A stretch of DNA of 64,000 bases from Thioalkalivibrio sulfidiphilus HL-EbGr7 (lineage in GTDB: Bacteria > Pseudomonadota > Gammaproteobacteria > Ectothiorhodospirales > Ectothiorhodospiraceae). Of the stretch, positions 16,759 through 25,168 are shown piece by piece. The stretch's first letter is position 1, and each line of letters begins with the position of its first letter. The stretch lies in assembly GCF_000021985.1 (NCBI RefSeq), contig NC_011901.1, positions 186,001-250,000 on the forward strand, written 5' to 3'. The notes beneath the pieces were generated by a model that had not been told where the DNA came from, did not search any database, and was given only the letters and a program-made list of their open reading frames with translations. Made by a program: the position numbers and the translations under genes.

Positions 16759-18771
16759 ATGTGTGGAATTGCAGGCGTGTTGCACGCCGACCCCAAACAG
16801 CCCGTTGATCCGGAAACCCTGGTGGCCATGGCGGCCATCCAGTATCACCGGGGTCCGGACGGTTTCGGTTATCGTGTCGAGAAGGATCGCGGCGTGGGCT
16901 TCTCCCACGCGCGCCTGACCATCATCGACCTGGACGAGAACCGCGGACGTCAGCCCTTCGCCTCCCAGGACGGCAACCTGATGCTGGCAGTGAACGGCGA
17001 ACTCTACGACTACAAGCGCATCCGCACCGAGCTGACCTCCCGGGGGGCGAAGTTCCGCTCCAAGTCGGACTCGGAGATGGTGCTGCACCTCTACGAGCGC
17101 TATGGCCTTGAGGAGACCCTCAAGCAGATGCGCGGCGAGTACGCCGTGGCCCTGTACGACCGGGCCAAGGATCGCCTCATGCTGATCCGCGACCGCTTCG
17201 GCGTGAAGCCCCTGTACTGGACCGAGGTCAACGGCAAGATCGTGTTCGGTTCCGAGATCAAGGTGCTGTTCGCCCACCCGGACGTCCCGCGCCGTTTCAA
17301 CGCCCAGGGCCTCTATCACCAGCTGATGCAGACCGTGGTGCCCGGCACCACGGCCTTCGACGGCATCCACCAGGTCAAGCCCGGCCACGTGATCACCTTC
17401 GAGCGGCGCCATGGCAAGTTCGAGATCAAGGACGAGCGCTACTGGGACATGGACTTCCCGCTGCTTTCCGAGCGTGGCGAGCCCGAGGACGACGAGGTCT
17501 ACATCGAGGGCGTGCGCAGGGAACTGATGGAGGCAGTGCAGCTGCGTCTCGAGGCGGACGTGCCCGTGGCCTGCTACCTGTCCGGCGGCATCGACTCCTG
17601 CATCACCCTGGGCCTGTCCGCCGCCAACCAGCAGTCCCCCGTCAAGGCCTTCACCATCGGCTTCGACAACAAGGACTACGACGAGACCCCCATCGCGAAA
17701 GAGATGGCCGAGTCTGTGGGCGCCGACCAGGACATCATGCGGCTCAATGCCGACCACCTCTACGACAACCTGGTGGAGACCCTCTGGCACGCCGAGCGCA
17801 CCATCTACAACACCCTGGGCGTGGCCAAGCTGCTCATGAGCCGGCACGTGAACCAGGCCGGTTACCGGGTGGTGGTCACCGGCGAGGGTTCCGACGAACT
17901 CTTCGCCGGCTACCCGGCCTTCCGGCGCGACATGTTCCTGCACGGCCTGGATCACATGGACCCCGCCGAGCGGGCCAGCTGGGAGCAGATGCTGGCGGAG
18001 AGCAACAAGCTGTTCTCCGGTGCCATGCTGGCCGAGAACGAACTCGACGACCCGGCGCTCAGCGACCTGGTGGGTTTCACCCCCTCCTGCCTGCAGCCCT
18101 GGCTGGCCACCGCTGCCCACGTGCCGGGTCTCATGTCCGGGGCCATGCGTGAACAGGTGCAAGGCTACGAGCCGGGCCGCGCCATCGCCGAGGCTCTGGA
18201 CGGCGACATGATCGAGGGGCGTCATCCCCTGGACAAGGCCCAGTACGTGTGGATCAAGACCATGCTGGAAGGCCAGATCCTCACCTGGGGCGGCGACCGG
18301 GTGGACATGGCCAACTCCATGGAGGCCCGTCCGCCGTTCCTGGATCACCACCTGGCGGAATTCGCGACAAAGATCCCGCCCTCCATGCGCATCCGTGGCC
18401 GCACCGAGAAGTACGTGCTGCGCGAGTCCATGAAGGGCCTGCTGCCCAAGGTGCTCTACGAGCGTGAGAAGTTCGCGTTCATGGCCCCGCCGGCCCACAC
18501 GGACCCGAAGAAGTGGGCCGCCATGAAGGCCCTGGCCGATGAATACCTCTCCGACGAGGCCATCGAGGCCGCCGGCCTGCTGGACCCCGCCGGCGTGAAG
18601 GCCCTGTTCGCCCTGCACGAGGCCGAGGACACCTCCGCCTCCACCCAGGTGCAGCTGGACGCGGTGATCAACCACATGATCGGCGTGCAGGTCCTGCACA
18701 GTCATTTCGTGGCCCAGGACGTGCCGGCGCTGGCACGCAGGAAGGCGCAGGAACTGGGCTGGGCCGCATGA
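16759..18771 (+). CDS. Asparagine-synthase-like glutamine amidotransferase
   Basis: The 670-residue protein has the two-domain class II amidotransferase layout. The N-terminal Ntn glutaminase starts MCGIAG with the nucleophilic Cys2, and RGPDGFGY and NGELYDY follow. An AsnB-type ATP-pyrophosphatase domain carries the PP-loop YLSGGIDS (about 272-279) and GEGSDELFAGYP (about 375-386). The family activates a carboxylate with ATP and amidates it with glutamine-derived ammonia. Relatives make asparagine, but others amidate osmolyte peptides such as N-acetylglutaminylglutamine amide. Next to the carbamoyltransferase it would supply the second step of a carbamoyl-amino-acid amide. The TGA stop lies at the edge of a family C repeat. 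Confidence 0.92.
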   Translation: MCGIAGVLHADPKQPVDPETLVAMAAIQYHRGPDGFGYRVEKDRGVGFSHARLTIIDLDENRGRQPFASQDGNLMLAVNGELYDYKRIRTELTSRGAKFRSKSDSEMVLHLYERYGLEETLKQMRGEYAVALYDRAKDRLMLIRDRFGVKPLYWTEVNGKIVFGSEIKVLFAHPDVPRRFNAQGLYHQLMQTVVPGTTAFDGIHQVKPGHVITFERRHGKFEIKDERYWDMDFPLLSERGEPEDDEVYIEGVRRELMEAVQLRLEADVPVACYLSGGIDSCITLGLSAANQQSPVKAFTIGFDNKDYDETPIAKEMAESVGADQDIMRLNADHLYDNLVETLWHAERTIYNTLGVAKLLMSRHVNQAGYRVVVTGEGSDELFAGYPAFRRDMFLHGLDHMDPAERASWEQMLAESNKLFSGAMLAENELDDPALSDLVGFTPSCLQPWLATAAHVPGLMSGAMREQVQGYEPGRAIAEALDGDMIEGRHPLDKAQYVWIKTMLEGQILTWGGDRVDMANSMEARPPFLDHHLAEFATKIPPSMRIRGRTEKYVLRESMKGLLPKVLYEREKFAFMAPPAHTDPKKWAAMKALADEYLSDEAIEAAGLLDPAGVKALFALHEAEDTSASTQVQLDAVINHMIGVQVLHSHFVAQDVPALARRKAQELGWAA

Positions 18772-18844
18772 AGTGGGAAGTGTGAATTTGGAAGTGCGAA
18801 GTTGAAGTTCCTTATTCCCACTTCCCAATTCACCCTTCCCACTT
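18769..18844. repeat. Hairpin repeat, family C
   Basis: The left arm of GAAGTGG-GAAGTGT-GAATTTG-GAAGTGC-GAAGTTG heptamers (18770-18806) faces an inverse arm ATTCCCACTTCCCAATTC plus ACCCTTCCCACTT (18814-18844). The asnB-like stop codon is its first TGA. Confidence 0.9.
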
Positions 18845-18881
18845 TGTCCACACTGAAGAGACAACCGCTGGAGCACCCAAC

Positions 18882-19796
18882 ATGGAACTCGTCCTGGAAT
18901 ATCTCGAAGGCGTCCAATGGGAAGAGCTGATCTTCTCCACCCTGCGCATCCTGCTCATCCTGGTCATGGCCTGGGTGATCATGAGCGTGGTCCGGGGCGG
19001 TCTGGCCCGCATGGAGAGAAAGCTGGTGGAGTCGGGCAAGAAGCAGGGCGACGTGCCCTCGGAGGCCACCAAGCGCGCCGAGACCCTGGTGCGGCTGTTG
19101 CGCCAGCTGGTGCTCATCGTGGTCTGGGTGATGGCCTTGCTGGTGATCCTCAACGAGCTGGGCGTCTCCGTGGCCCCCATCCTGGCCTCGGCCGGTGTGC
19201 TGGGCCTTGCCATCGGCTTCGGCGCCCAGAACCTGGTGCGGGACGTGATCAGCGGCTTCTTCTTCATCCTGGAGAACCAGGTGCGCGTGGGCGACGTGGT
19301 GGTGGTCAACGGCACCGGCGGGCTGGTGGAGTCCATCAACTTCCGTACCCTGGTGCTGCGCGACCTGGAGGGCAAGGTGCACATCTTTCCCAACGGCACC
19401 ATCGACGCGGTCACCAACCTGACCCGGGAGTGGTCCGCCTACGTGTTCGACATCGGCGTGGCCTACAAGGAGGACACCGACAAGGTGGTGGGCATCCTCA
19501 GGGACGTGGGTGAGGAGATCAAGGCCGACGCCGACTACGGTCCCAACATCCAGGACATCGAGATCTTCGGCGTGGACAAGTTCGACGACTCCGCCGTGGT
19601 CATCAAGGGGCGCATCAAGACCCTGCCCATCAAGCAGTGGTACGTGGGCCGTGAGTTCCTGCGTCGGGTGAAGTATGCGTTCGATGCCCAGGGTGTGGAG
19701 ATCCCGTTCCCGCACCGTACCCTGTACTTCGGCGAGGCCAGCCCGCCCATCCTGGCCAGGATGGTCAATCAGGAAGCGGGCAAGGCTCAAAGCTAG
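18882..19796 (+). CDS. MscS family mechanosensitive channel
   Basis: The 304-residue protein has two N-terminal hydrophobic helices and the pore helix ASAGVLGLAIGFGAQNLVRDVISGFFF (about 105-131), the hallmark of MscS. The beta domain follows with VGDVVVVNGTGGLVESINFRT and FPNGTIDAVTNLTRE, and then the cytoplasmic vestibule. Such channels open on membrane tension and release small osmolytes during hypo-osmotic shock. Its place at the end of the carbamoyl-amide gene set, after the amidotransferase, supports an osmotic role for that set. It ends before a gene-poor spacer. Confidence 0.95.
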   Translation: MELVLEYLEGVQWEELIFSTLRILLILVMAWVIMSVVRGGLARMERKLVESGKKQGDVPSEATKRAETLVRLLRQLVLIVVWVMALLVILNELGVSVAPILASAGVLGLAIGFGAQNLVRDVISGFFFILENQVRVGDVVVVNGTGGLVESINFRTLVLRDLEGKVHIFPNGTIDAVTNLTREWSAYVFDIGVAYKEDTDKVVGILRDVGEEIKADADYGPNIQDIEIFGVDKFDDSAVVIKGRIKTLPIKQWYVGREFLRRVKYAFDAQGVEIPFPHRTLYFGEASPPILARMVNQEAGKAQS

Positions 19797-20118
19797 GGTG
19801 GTACGCGACGCAAACCCCAACGAGGTGCATCCTCGTGGCTATGCTGTTGGGGTTCGCGTCGCTCACCCCAAGCTACGACGCGAAAGGCCAAAGGTGTCTC
19901 GAGCCCGCCCCGATCGCCCAGGGTGAGTTTCAGCCAATCAATGGTGCAGCTCAAAGGGTGGTATCACGATCTCCAGCGCTGTGCCCGCTGTACTCACGCC
20001 CTGAAAGCGCCCGCCCATCATGCCGCTTGCGGTAAGGAGGGAGCGATGACTGGTTTCATGACTCCAGGGGCCACTAGCATGAACCGGCTTGCATGCCGGT
20101 TTGTGGAGGAAGTCCGGC
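19797..20118. other. Gene-poor spacer with nested inverted repeat
   Basis: The main structure is an inverted repeat GCGACGCAAACCCCAAC (19805-19821) / GTTGGGGTTCGCGTCGC (19846-19862), one mismatch, with a smaller hairpin CGAGG-TGCAT-CCTCG inside its loop. Further on, AAGGAGGGAG stands 4 bases before ATG 20046, opening a 35-codon frame (to 20153). That frame overlaps the end of the next, minus-strand gene and has no recognisable features. I treat it as unproven. Confidence 0.5.
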
Positions 20119-20505
20119 TCAGGCTACCGTTGGCCGGCTCTTCAGGACCATGAAGCCCATCAGCAGCGCGCCGCCAAGCACCGCAATGGAGGCCATGGCA
20201 AGCACTGGATCCAGGCGCTCCAGGCTGACGAACCGGCCATACAGCAGAAACAGGCCAACGACCATGGTGATCGCACCCACCTGATGCAGCAGGAATTGCA
20301 GCCGGGCCAACTTGATGCTCACCCCGGGCAGCCACAGCTTGTGAATGATCCCGTAGGCCAGTGACAGCACGAAACCCACCAGCAGCACGTGGGCGTGGGT
20401 CACGTGCTGCCCGTGATCCTGGCTGGCGGCCATGAAGATGCCCAGGCACATGCCGGCGACGGCATAGGCCAAGCCCCACATCAGGTACGCGCGATCGATC
20501 CCCAT
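20119..20505 (-). CDS. Small four-helix membrane protein, haem-oxidase-like
   Basis: The start at 20505 has GGGAG 9 bases upstream and gives 128 residues with four transmembrane helices. The His-rich loop-helix HGQHVTHAHVLLVGFVLSLAYGIIH and a further LLHQVG in helix three recall the haem-binding helices of cytochrome oxidase / NorB subunit I, where HAH-L-GF motifs are common. The protein is far too short to be a full oxidase subunit. It may bind haem or be a distant one-module relative. It is followed upstream by dodecin on the same strand, 80 bases away, possibly co-transcribed. Confidence 0.7.
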   Translation of the reverse strand: MGIDRAYLMWGLAYAVAGMCLGIFMAASQDHGQHVTHAHVLLVGFVLSLAYGIIHKLWLPGVSIKLARLQFLLHQVGAITMVVGLFLLYGRFVSLERLDPVLAMASIAVLGGALLMGFMVLKSRPTVA

Positions 20506-20585
20506 GGTTTGGTTTCTCCCCTGCTGATGTCTTTGTCTGATGCGCCAGTCCGCTTCGCTGGCGCGGATTCCGTGCTGCTCCCGGT

Positions 20586-20792
20586 TCAGTCCTCCAGCCG
20601 GAAGCCGATCTTGATCGTCACCTGCCAGTGGGCGATCTGGCCATTCTCGATATGGCCCCGGGTTTCCACCACTTCGAACCAGTCCATGTGGCGCACGGAC
20701 TTGGCGGCCTTGGCAATGGCGGTCTTGATGGCATCGTCGCTGCCGGTGGTGGAGGAACCGGTCAGTTCCAGGGTCTTGTAGACGTGTGACAT
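20586..20792 (-). CDS. Dodecin (flavin-binding)
   Basis: The 68-residue protein starts [14 protein letters not shown] and contains the dodecin core [46 protein letters not shown]. The family flavin-stacking Trp lies in DWFEV and the Gln in IAHWQV. Dodecins form hollow 12-mers that store riboflavin/FMN or buffer free flavin in the cytoplasm. The start has a GGAGACGC ribosome site. It diverges from the ParA-like gene. Confidence 0.95.
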   Translation of the reverse strand: MSHVYKTLELTGSSTTGSDDAIKTAIAKAAKSVRHMDWFEVVETRGHIENGQIAHWQVTIKIGFRLED

Positions 20793-20934
20793 GGTGCGTC
20801 TCCTCGTGATGGTTTTTCAGACGGTAACAATGATCCCCACGACTTGAGCGTAGCGGATGAACGGACCGTTCGCACAAACAGCTGTCACGGCCGGGCGCGC
20901 TTTTGGGTATGCTTGATGTATGCAGGGAGAACAA

Positions 20935-21642
20935 ATGGATGTGCGCAAGGTGGTGATCCTGAACCCCAAGGGGGGCTCAGGTAAGACGACCCTTGCCACC
21001 AACCTGGTCGCCTACTATGCCCTGCAGGGTCTGCTGCCGGCGCTGCTGGACATGGACAGCCAGGGCTCAAGCACACGCTGGATCGGCAAGCGCTCCGGGG
21101 AATGGCCCCGGGTCCACGGCCTGAAGGGTTTCGGGCTGCCGAGCAACGTCACCCGCAGCTTCGCCTTGCGGCCACCGCCCGAGACCCGGCGGCTGGTGGT
21201 GGATACCCCGGCGGGTCTGCCCCGGGACGAGTTGCGGGAGATCACCCGGGATGCCCACCGCATCCTGGTACCGGTGATGCCCTCGGACATCGACATCCAC
21301 GCCGCCACACGCTGCATCGCCGACCTGCTGCTGGTGGCCAAGATCCCCCGGCCAGACAACCGCATCGCGGTGGTGGCCAACCGGGTCAAGCCCAACACCC
21401 TGGTGTTCCGTTCCCTGATGCGCTTCCTCACTTCCCTGCAGATCCCGGTGGTGGGGGTGCTGCGGGATACCCAGAACTACGTGCGCGCCTTCGAGGCGGG
21501 CGTCGGGGTGCACGAGATGAAGGGCGGGACCCAGGGACGGGACGTGGAACAGTGGGAAACCCTGCTGGCCTGGATCGAGGAAGGGCAGGTGCCTGTGCCG
21601 GAGGACCTCTGGAGCGATCCCGAGGAGTCCCGCTCGGCGTAG
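20935..21642 (+). CDS. Orphan ParA/MinD-type ATPase
   Basis: I start at ATG 20935 because AGGGAG lies six bases upstream, giving 235 residues. A deviant Walker A KGGSGKTTLATNL (about 10-22) and Walker A' VVDTPAGLP mark the ParA superfamily, and VVANRVKPN is the nucleotide-base motif. No ParB or parS-like partner is adjacent. Orphan ParA proteins position cargo such as chemoreceptor arrays, carboxysomes or plasmid remnants, so the cargo here is unknown. It is monocistronic, followed by a family B hairpin and the MITE. Confidence 0.88.
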   Translation: MDVRKVVILNPKGGSGKTTLATNLVAYYALQGLLPALLDMDSQGSSTRWIGKRSGEWPRVHGLKGFGLPSNVTRSFALRPPPETRRLVVDTPAGLPRDELREITRDAHRILVPVMPSDIDIHAATRCIADLLLVAKIPRPDNRIAVVANRVKPNTLVFRSLMRFLTSLQIPVVGVLRDTQNYVRAFEAGVGVHEMKGGTQGRDVEQWETLLAWIEEGQVPVPEDLWSDPEESRSA

Positions 21643-21667
21643 GGTTGATCGCGGAGCAGGTCAATCT

Positions 21668-21763
21668 GATCACGCAGAGACCGCAAAGGCGCAAAGGTCG
21701 CGGAGATTTTAGATCACGAATCCTTTGCGCCCTCTGCGTCTCCGCGCCCTTTGCGTGACCAGA
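21668..21763. repeat. Hairpin repeat, family B
   Basis: The left arm TGATCACGCAGAGACCGCAA plus AGGCGCAAAGG and the right arm TCCTTTGCGCCCTCTGCG plus TCTCCGCGCCCTTTGCGTGACC are imperfect inverse complements. The repeat lies just downstream of the ParA-like gene and 16 bases before the MITE. Confidence 0.75.
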
Positions 21764-21779
21764 TCCGCTGACTAAGCCC

Positions 21780-22039
21780 TAGCCCGCATATCTCACCGGT
21801 CGGACACCGGCGGGCGCGCAACAGGCTGAAACGTAAGTGGAATACACTGAAATGGTCGGCAACCTCAGCATGACAGTCTGTTCCCGCCGGTGTCCTATCG
21901 CGGTTCAGGCTCGTCTTTGCGCCCGTAGGCTTGCTCTTCACTCAACCCATAGCCATTGCTATGGGTTTCGCTCCAGAGCGGCGCCTACAGACACGAATCC
22001 TTCGCCTGCTCCCGCGATCCCGGTGAGATATGCGGGCTA
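21780..22039. mobile_element. MITE-like element, copy 1 (260 bp)
   Basis: The ends are perfect 20-bp terminal inverted repeats, TAGCCCGCATATCTCACCGG at 21780-21799 and its complement at 22020-22039. The outermost TA can be read as a duplicated TA target, as made by IS630/Tc1-type transposases. No coding capacity is apparent inside. The internal region has a CCCATAGC / GCTATGGG hairpin. A second copy of the same length and orientation is at 54637-54896, with scattered substitutions. Confidence 0.85.
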
Positions 22040-22067
22040 GTTGCAGGACGGGTTTCGCTGATCCTGT

Positions 22068-22640
22068 CTACGCCCGGATCACGGCGCCGCTACGCACATC
22101 CCGGATCTCACTCGGCCGGTCCCGGCCGCCCACCTTGCCTGCCAGCACACCGTCCAGCAGATGGCCCAGTTGCGCCACCACCGCCGCGTCGGTGCGCGCC
22201 GGCTCCTCGCCGGCCAGGTTGGCGCTGGTGGAGACGATGGCGCCGGCCTCTCGGCACAGGGCGGCGGCCAGGGGGTGGTCGGTGACCCGCACCGCCAGGG
22301 TGTCGTGATCGCCGGTGAGCCAGCGGGGGGTGTCGGGGCGCACTGGCCAGAGCCAGGTCACCGGGCCGGGCCAGGCCGCATGGGCCCGGGCGGTGGTCTG
22401 CGGGTCCAGGGGCAGGAGATAGGGTTCGAGCTGGGCGGCCTCGGCGGCGATCAGGATCAGCCCCTTGGAGACTTCGCGCTGCTTGATGGCCAGCAGCCGG
22501 GCCACGGCCTCTTCGTTGCGGGGATCACAGCCCAGGCCGAACACCGCCTCGGTGGGGTAGGCGATCACGCCGCCCGCGCGTATCAGGGCGCCGGCGCGGT
22601 GCACATCCTGGATCAGGGGCATGGGGTCGTCGCGGGACAT
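22068..22640 (-). CDS. tsaC: Threonylcarbamoyl-AMP synthase (TsaC/YrdC)
   Basis: The protein has 190 residues from 22640 (a second possible ATG is at 22622). The YrdC core is clear: GGVIAYPTEAVFGLGCDP, the Lys/Arg-rich KQREVSKGLILIAA and the C-terminal STSANLAGE. The enzyme makes threonylcarbamoyl-AMP from Thr, bicarbonate and ATP for t6A37 of ANN-decoding tRNAs. It follows topA on the same strand, 20 bases behind its stop, in the common topA-tsaC arrangement. Neither start has a strong ribosome site. Confidence 0.93.
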   Translation of the reverse strand: MSRDDPMPLIQDVHRAGALIRAGGVIAYPTEAVFGLGCDPRNEEAVARLLAIKQREVSKGLILIAAEAAQLEPYLLPLDPQTTARAHAAWPGPVTWLWPVRPDTPRWLTGDHDTLAVRVTDHPLAAALCREAGAIVSTSANLAGEEPARTDAAVVAQLGHLLDGVLAGKVGGRDRPSEIRDVRSGAVIRA

Positions 22641-22660
22641 GGGCGGCGCAGTGCCTGAAG

Positions 22661-25132
22661 TTAGCGGGTCAACCCGGCCCCGGACTCGCCACCGGAAGTG
22701 GCGTTTTTCTTCGCGGCGGCCTTCTTGGGTGCGGCTTTCTTCTTGGCGGTCGCCTTTTTCCTGGGCGCCGCTTTCTTCTTCGGGGCGGCCTTCTTGGGCG
22801 CCGCGGCCTTTTTCTTCGGCGCCGCTTTCTTCACGCCGCGCCGGCCCTTGCGTTCGGGGGCGGCGGCGAGCAGCGCCTGGCATTCTTCCAGGGTCAGGCT
22901 CTTGGGATCACGATCCTTGGGGATGCGCGCGTTCTTGTTGCCGTCGGTGATGTAGGGGCCGTAGCGGCCGTTGACCACCTGTACGCCCGCCTCGTCGAAC
23001 ACCCGGATGTACTTGTTGGCATCCGCTTCCTTCTTCTCGGCCACCAGCTCCAGGGCACGGGGCAGTTCGATACTGAAGGGGTCGTCCTCGGGCTTGAGGG
23101 AGGCGTAGCGGCTGCCGAACTTCACGTAGGGGCCGAAACGGCCGATGTTGACCGACACCGGCTCCCCTTCCGGGGTCTCGCCCAGCTCCCGGGGTAGCTT
23201 GAACAGCTCCAGGGCCTCTTCCAGGGTGACCGCGTCCATCTTCTTGCCCGGCGGCAGGCCGGCGAAGCGGGGCTTCTCCTCGTCGTCCTTGGTGCCGATC
23301 TGCACCACGGGTCCGTAACGGCCCATGCGCACGCTCACCGGTCGCCCGCTCTTGGGGTCGATGCCCAGTTCCCGGGACTGCACCGCCTCGGCGCGGGTCA
23401 CGGTGGCTTCCTTCTCCTCGATCTGTTCCTTGAAGGAGGACCAGAATCCCTCCATCACCGGCACCCATTCCTTCTCGCCGCGGGAGATCTCGTCCAACTC
23501 GTCTTCCAGGCGGGCGGTGAAGTCGTAGTCCACGTACTGGGTGAAGTGCTGGGTCAGGAAGGCGTTGACGATGCGCCCGATGTCGGTGGGGATGAAGCGC
23601 CGGCTGTCCATCTCCACATATTCCCGCTGTTGCAGGGTGGAGATGATGCTGGCGTAGGTGGAGGGGCGGCCGATGCCGTATTCCTCCAGGGCCTTCACCA
23701 GGCTGGCCTCGGTGTAGCGGGGCGGCGGTTCTGTGAAGTGCTGTTCGGCACGCAGGGCCTCGAGCTTGACGATGTCGCCTTCCTCGAGCGGTGGCAGGAT
23801 GCGCTCGTCGCTTTCTTCCTTGGCGTCGTCCTTGCCCTCCTGGTAGACGGCCATGAAGCCGGGGTCGCGTACCGAGGAGCCGGAGGCGCGGAACAGGTGG
23901 CGTTCGCTGCCGGCGGCGAGGTCCGCGGACACGGTGTCCAGGGTGGCATGCTGCATCTGGCAGGCCACGGTGCGCTTCCAGATCAGGTCGTAAAGCTTGA
24001 ACTGGTCTGTGGTCAGGTGGCGCTTGACCTCCTCGGGGGCGCGCATCACCGAGGTGGGGCGGACGGCCTCGTGGGCCTCCTGGGCGTTCTTGGCCTTGGT
24101 CTTGTACTGGCGCGGGTGCTCGGGGAGTGTGTTGCGGCCGTAGCGCTGCTCGATCAGCCTGCGGATCTCGGCGATGGCCTCGCCGGCCAGGGTCACCGAG
24201 TCGGTACGCATGTAGGTGATCAGGCCGATGGGTCCGGCGCCCAGGTCGATGCCCTCGTAGAGCTGCTGTGCCACGCGCATGGCGCGGCTGGCAGAGAAGC
24301 CCAGCTTGCGCACCGCCTCCTGTTGCAGGGTAGAGGTGGTGAACGGCGGCGCCGGGTTGCGCCGGCGCTGTTTCTTCTCGATGCGCGCCACGCGCAGCCT
24401 GCCGTCGGCGGCGGACAGCAGGGTGTTGCGGGCGGCGCTGGCGGTGACCTCGTCGGCGATGTCGAACTGGTCGAGCTTTTTGCCGTCCAGGGTGTGCAGC
24501 TTGGCGTTGAAGGCCTGGCCGGACTTGTCGAGGTCCGCCTCGAGGGTCCAGTACTCGCGGGTCTGGAAGCGTTCGATCTCTTCCTCGCGCTCCACGATCA
24601 TGCGCAGGGCGGGGCTCTGCACACGGCCGGCGGACAGGCCGCGCTTGATCTTCTTCCACAGCAGCGGAGAGAGCTTGAAGCCCACCAGGTAGTCCAGGGC
24701 GCGGCGCGCCTGCTGGGCGTTGATCAGGTCGAAGGACAGGCCGCGGGGCTGCTCGATGGCCTCCTTCACGGCGCGCTGGGTGATCTCGTAGAACACCACC
24801 CGCTGCACGGTCTTGGCGTCCAGCACGCCCCGTTCCCGGAGCAGCTCGTAGAGGTGCCAGGAGATGGCCTCACCCTCGCGGTCAGGGTCAGTGGCCAGCA
24901 GCAGGGAGTCGGCCTTGCGCAGGGCCTTGACGATGCTTTCCACGTGCCGCTCGTTGCGGTCGATCACCTGGTAGTTCATGCGAAAGCCGTGATCCGGGTC
25001 CACGGCGCCTTCCTTGGGGACCAGGTCGCGCACATGGCCATAGGACGCCATCACCTCGAAATCGGGTCCGAGGTATTTCTTGATGGTCTTGGCCTTGGCG
25101 GGGGATTCGACGATGACCAGGTGTTTACTCAT
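22661..25132 (-). CDS. topA: DNA topoisomerase I
   Basis: The 823-residue protein is a type IA enzyme. The N-terminal Toprim domain (MSKHLVIVESPAKAKTIKKYLG ... ATDPDREGEAISWHL) is followed by the catalytic core with Tyr307 in GLITYMRTDS. The C-terminal part has no tetracysteine zinc ribbons of the E. coli type; instead it has two to three Topo-C repeats (GRFGPYVKFG, GRYGPYITDG) and a tail of about 45 residues rich in Lys, Ala and Pro that should bind DNA. This C-terminal plan is frequent outside enterobacteria. It relaxes negative supercoils. Smg and DprA lie upstream on the same strand. Confidence 0.97.
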   Translation of the reverse strand: MSKHLVIVESPAKAKTIKKYLGPDFEVMASYGHVRDLVPKEGAVDPDHGFRMNYQVIDRNERHVESIVKALRKADSLLLATDPDREGEAISWHLYELLRERGVLDAKTVQRVVFYEITQRAVKEAIEQPRGLSFDLINAQQARRALDYLVGFKLSPLLWKKIKRGLSAGRVQSPALRMIVEREEEIERFQTREYWTLEADLDKSGQAFNAKLHTLDGKKLDQFDIADEVTASAARNTLLSAADGRLRVARIEKKQRRRNPAPPFTTSTLQQEAVRKLGFSASRAMRVAQQLYEGIDLGAGPIGLITYMRTDSVTLAGEAIAEIRRLIEQRYGRNTLPEHPRQYKTKAKNAQEAHEAVRPTSVMRAPEEVKRHLTTDQFKLYDLIWKRTVACQMQHATLDTVSADLAAGSERHLFRASGSSVRDPGFMAVYQEGKDDAKEESDERILPPLEEGDIVKLEALRAEQHFTEPPPRYTEASLVKALEEYGIGRPSTYASIISTLQQREYVEMDSRRFIPTDIGRIVNAFLTQHFTQYVDYDFTARLEDELDEISRGEKEWVPVMEGFWSSFKEQIEEKEATVTRAEAVQSRELGIDPKSGRPVSVRMGRYGPVVQIGTKDDEEKPRFAGLPPGKKMDAVTLEEALELFKLPRELGETPEGEPVSVNIGRFGPYVKFGSRYASLKPEDDPFSIELPRALELVAEKKEADANKYIRVFDEAGVQVVNGRYGPYITDGNKNARIPKDRDPKSLTLEECQALLAAAPERKGRRGVKKAAPKKKAAAPKKAAPKKKAAPRKKATAKKKAAPKKAAAKKNATSGGESGAGLTR

Positions 25133-25168
25133 GGCCTGGTGTCCGTGCTCCGTGGGTGCTTGGGTGGA

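Noticed and set aside
16759-18771. N-acetylglutaminylglutamine amide (NAGGN) osmolyte locus
   Set aside because: The amidotransferase fits, but the GNAT acetyltransferase/ATP-grasp partner (ngg) and the associated peptidase are missing; a carbamoyltransferase is there instead.
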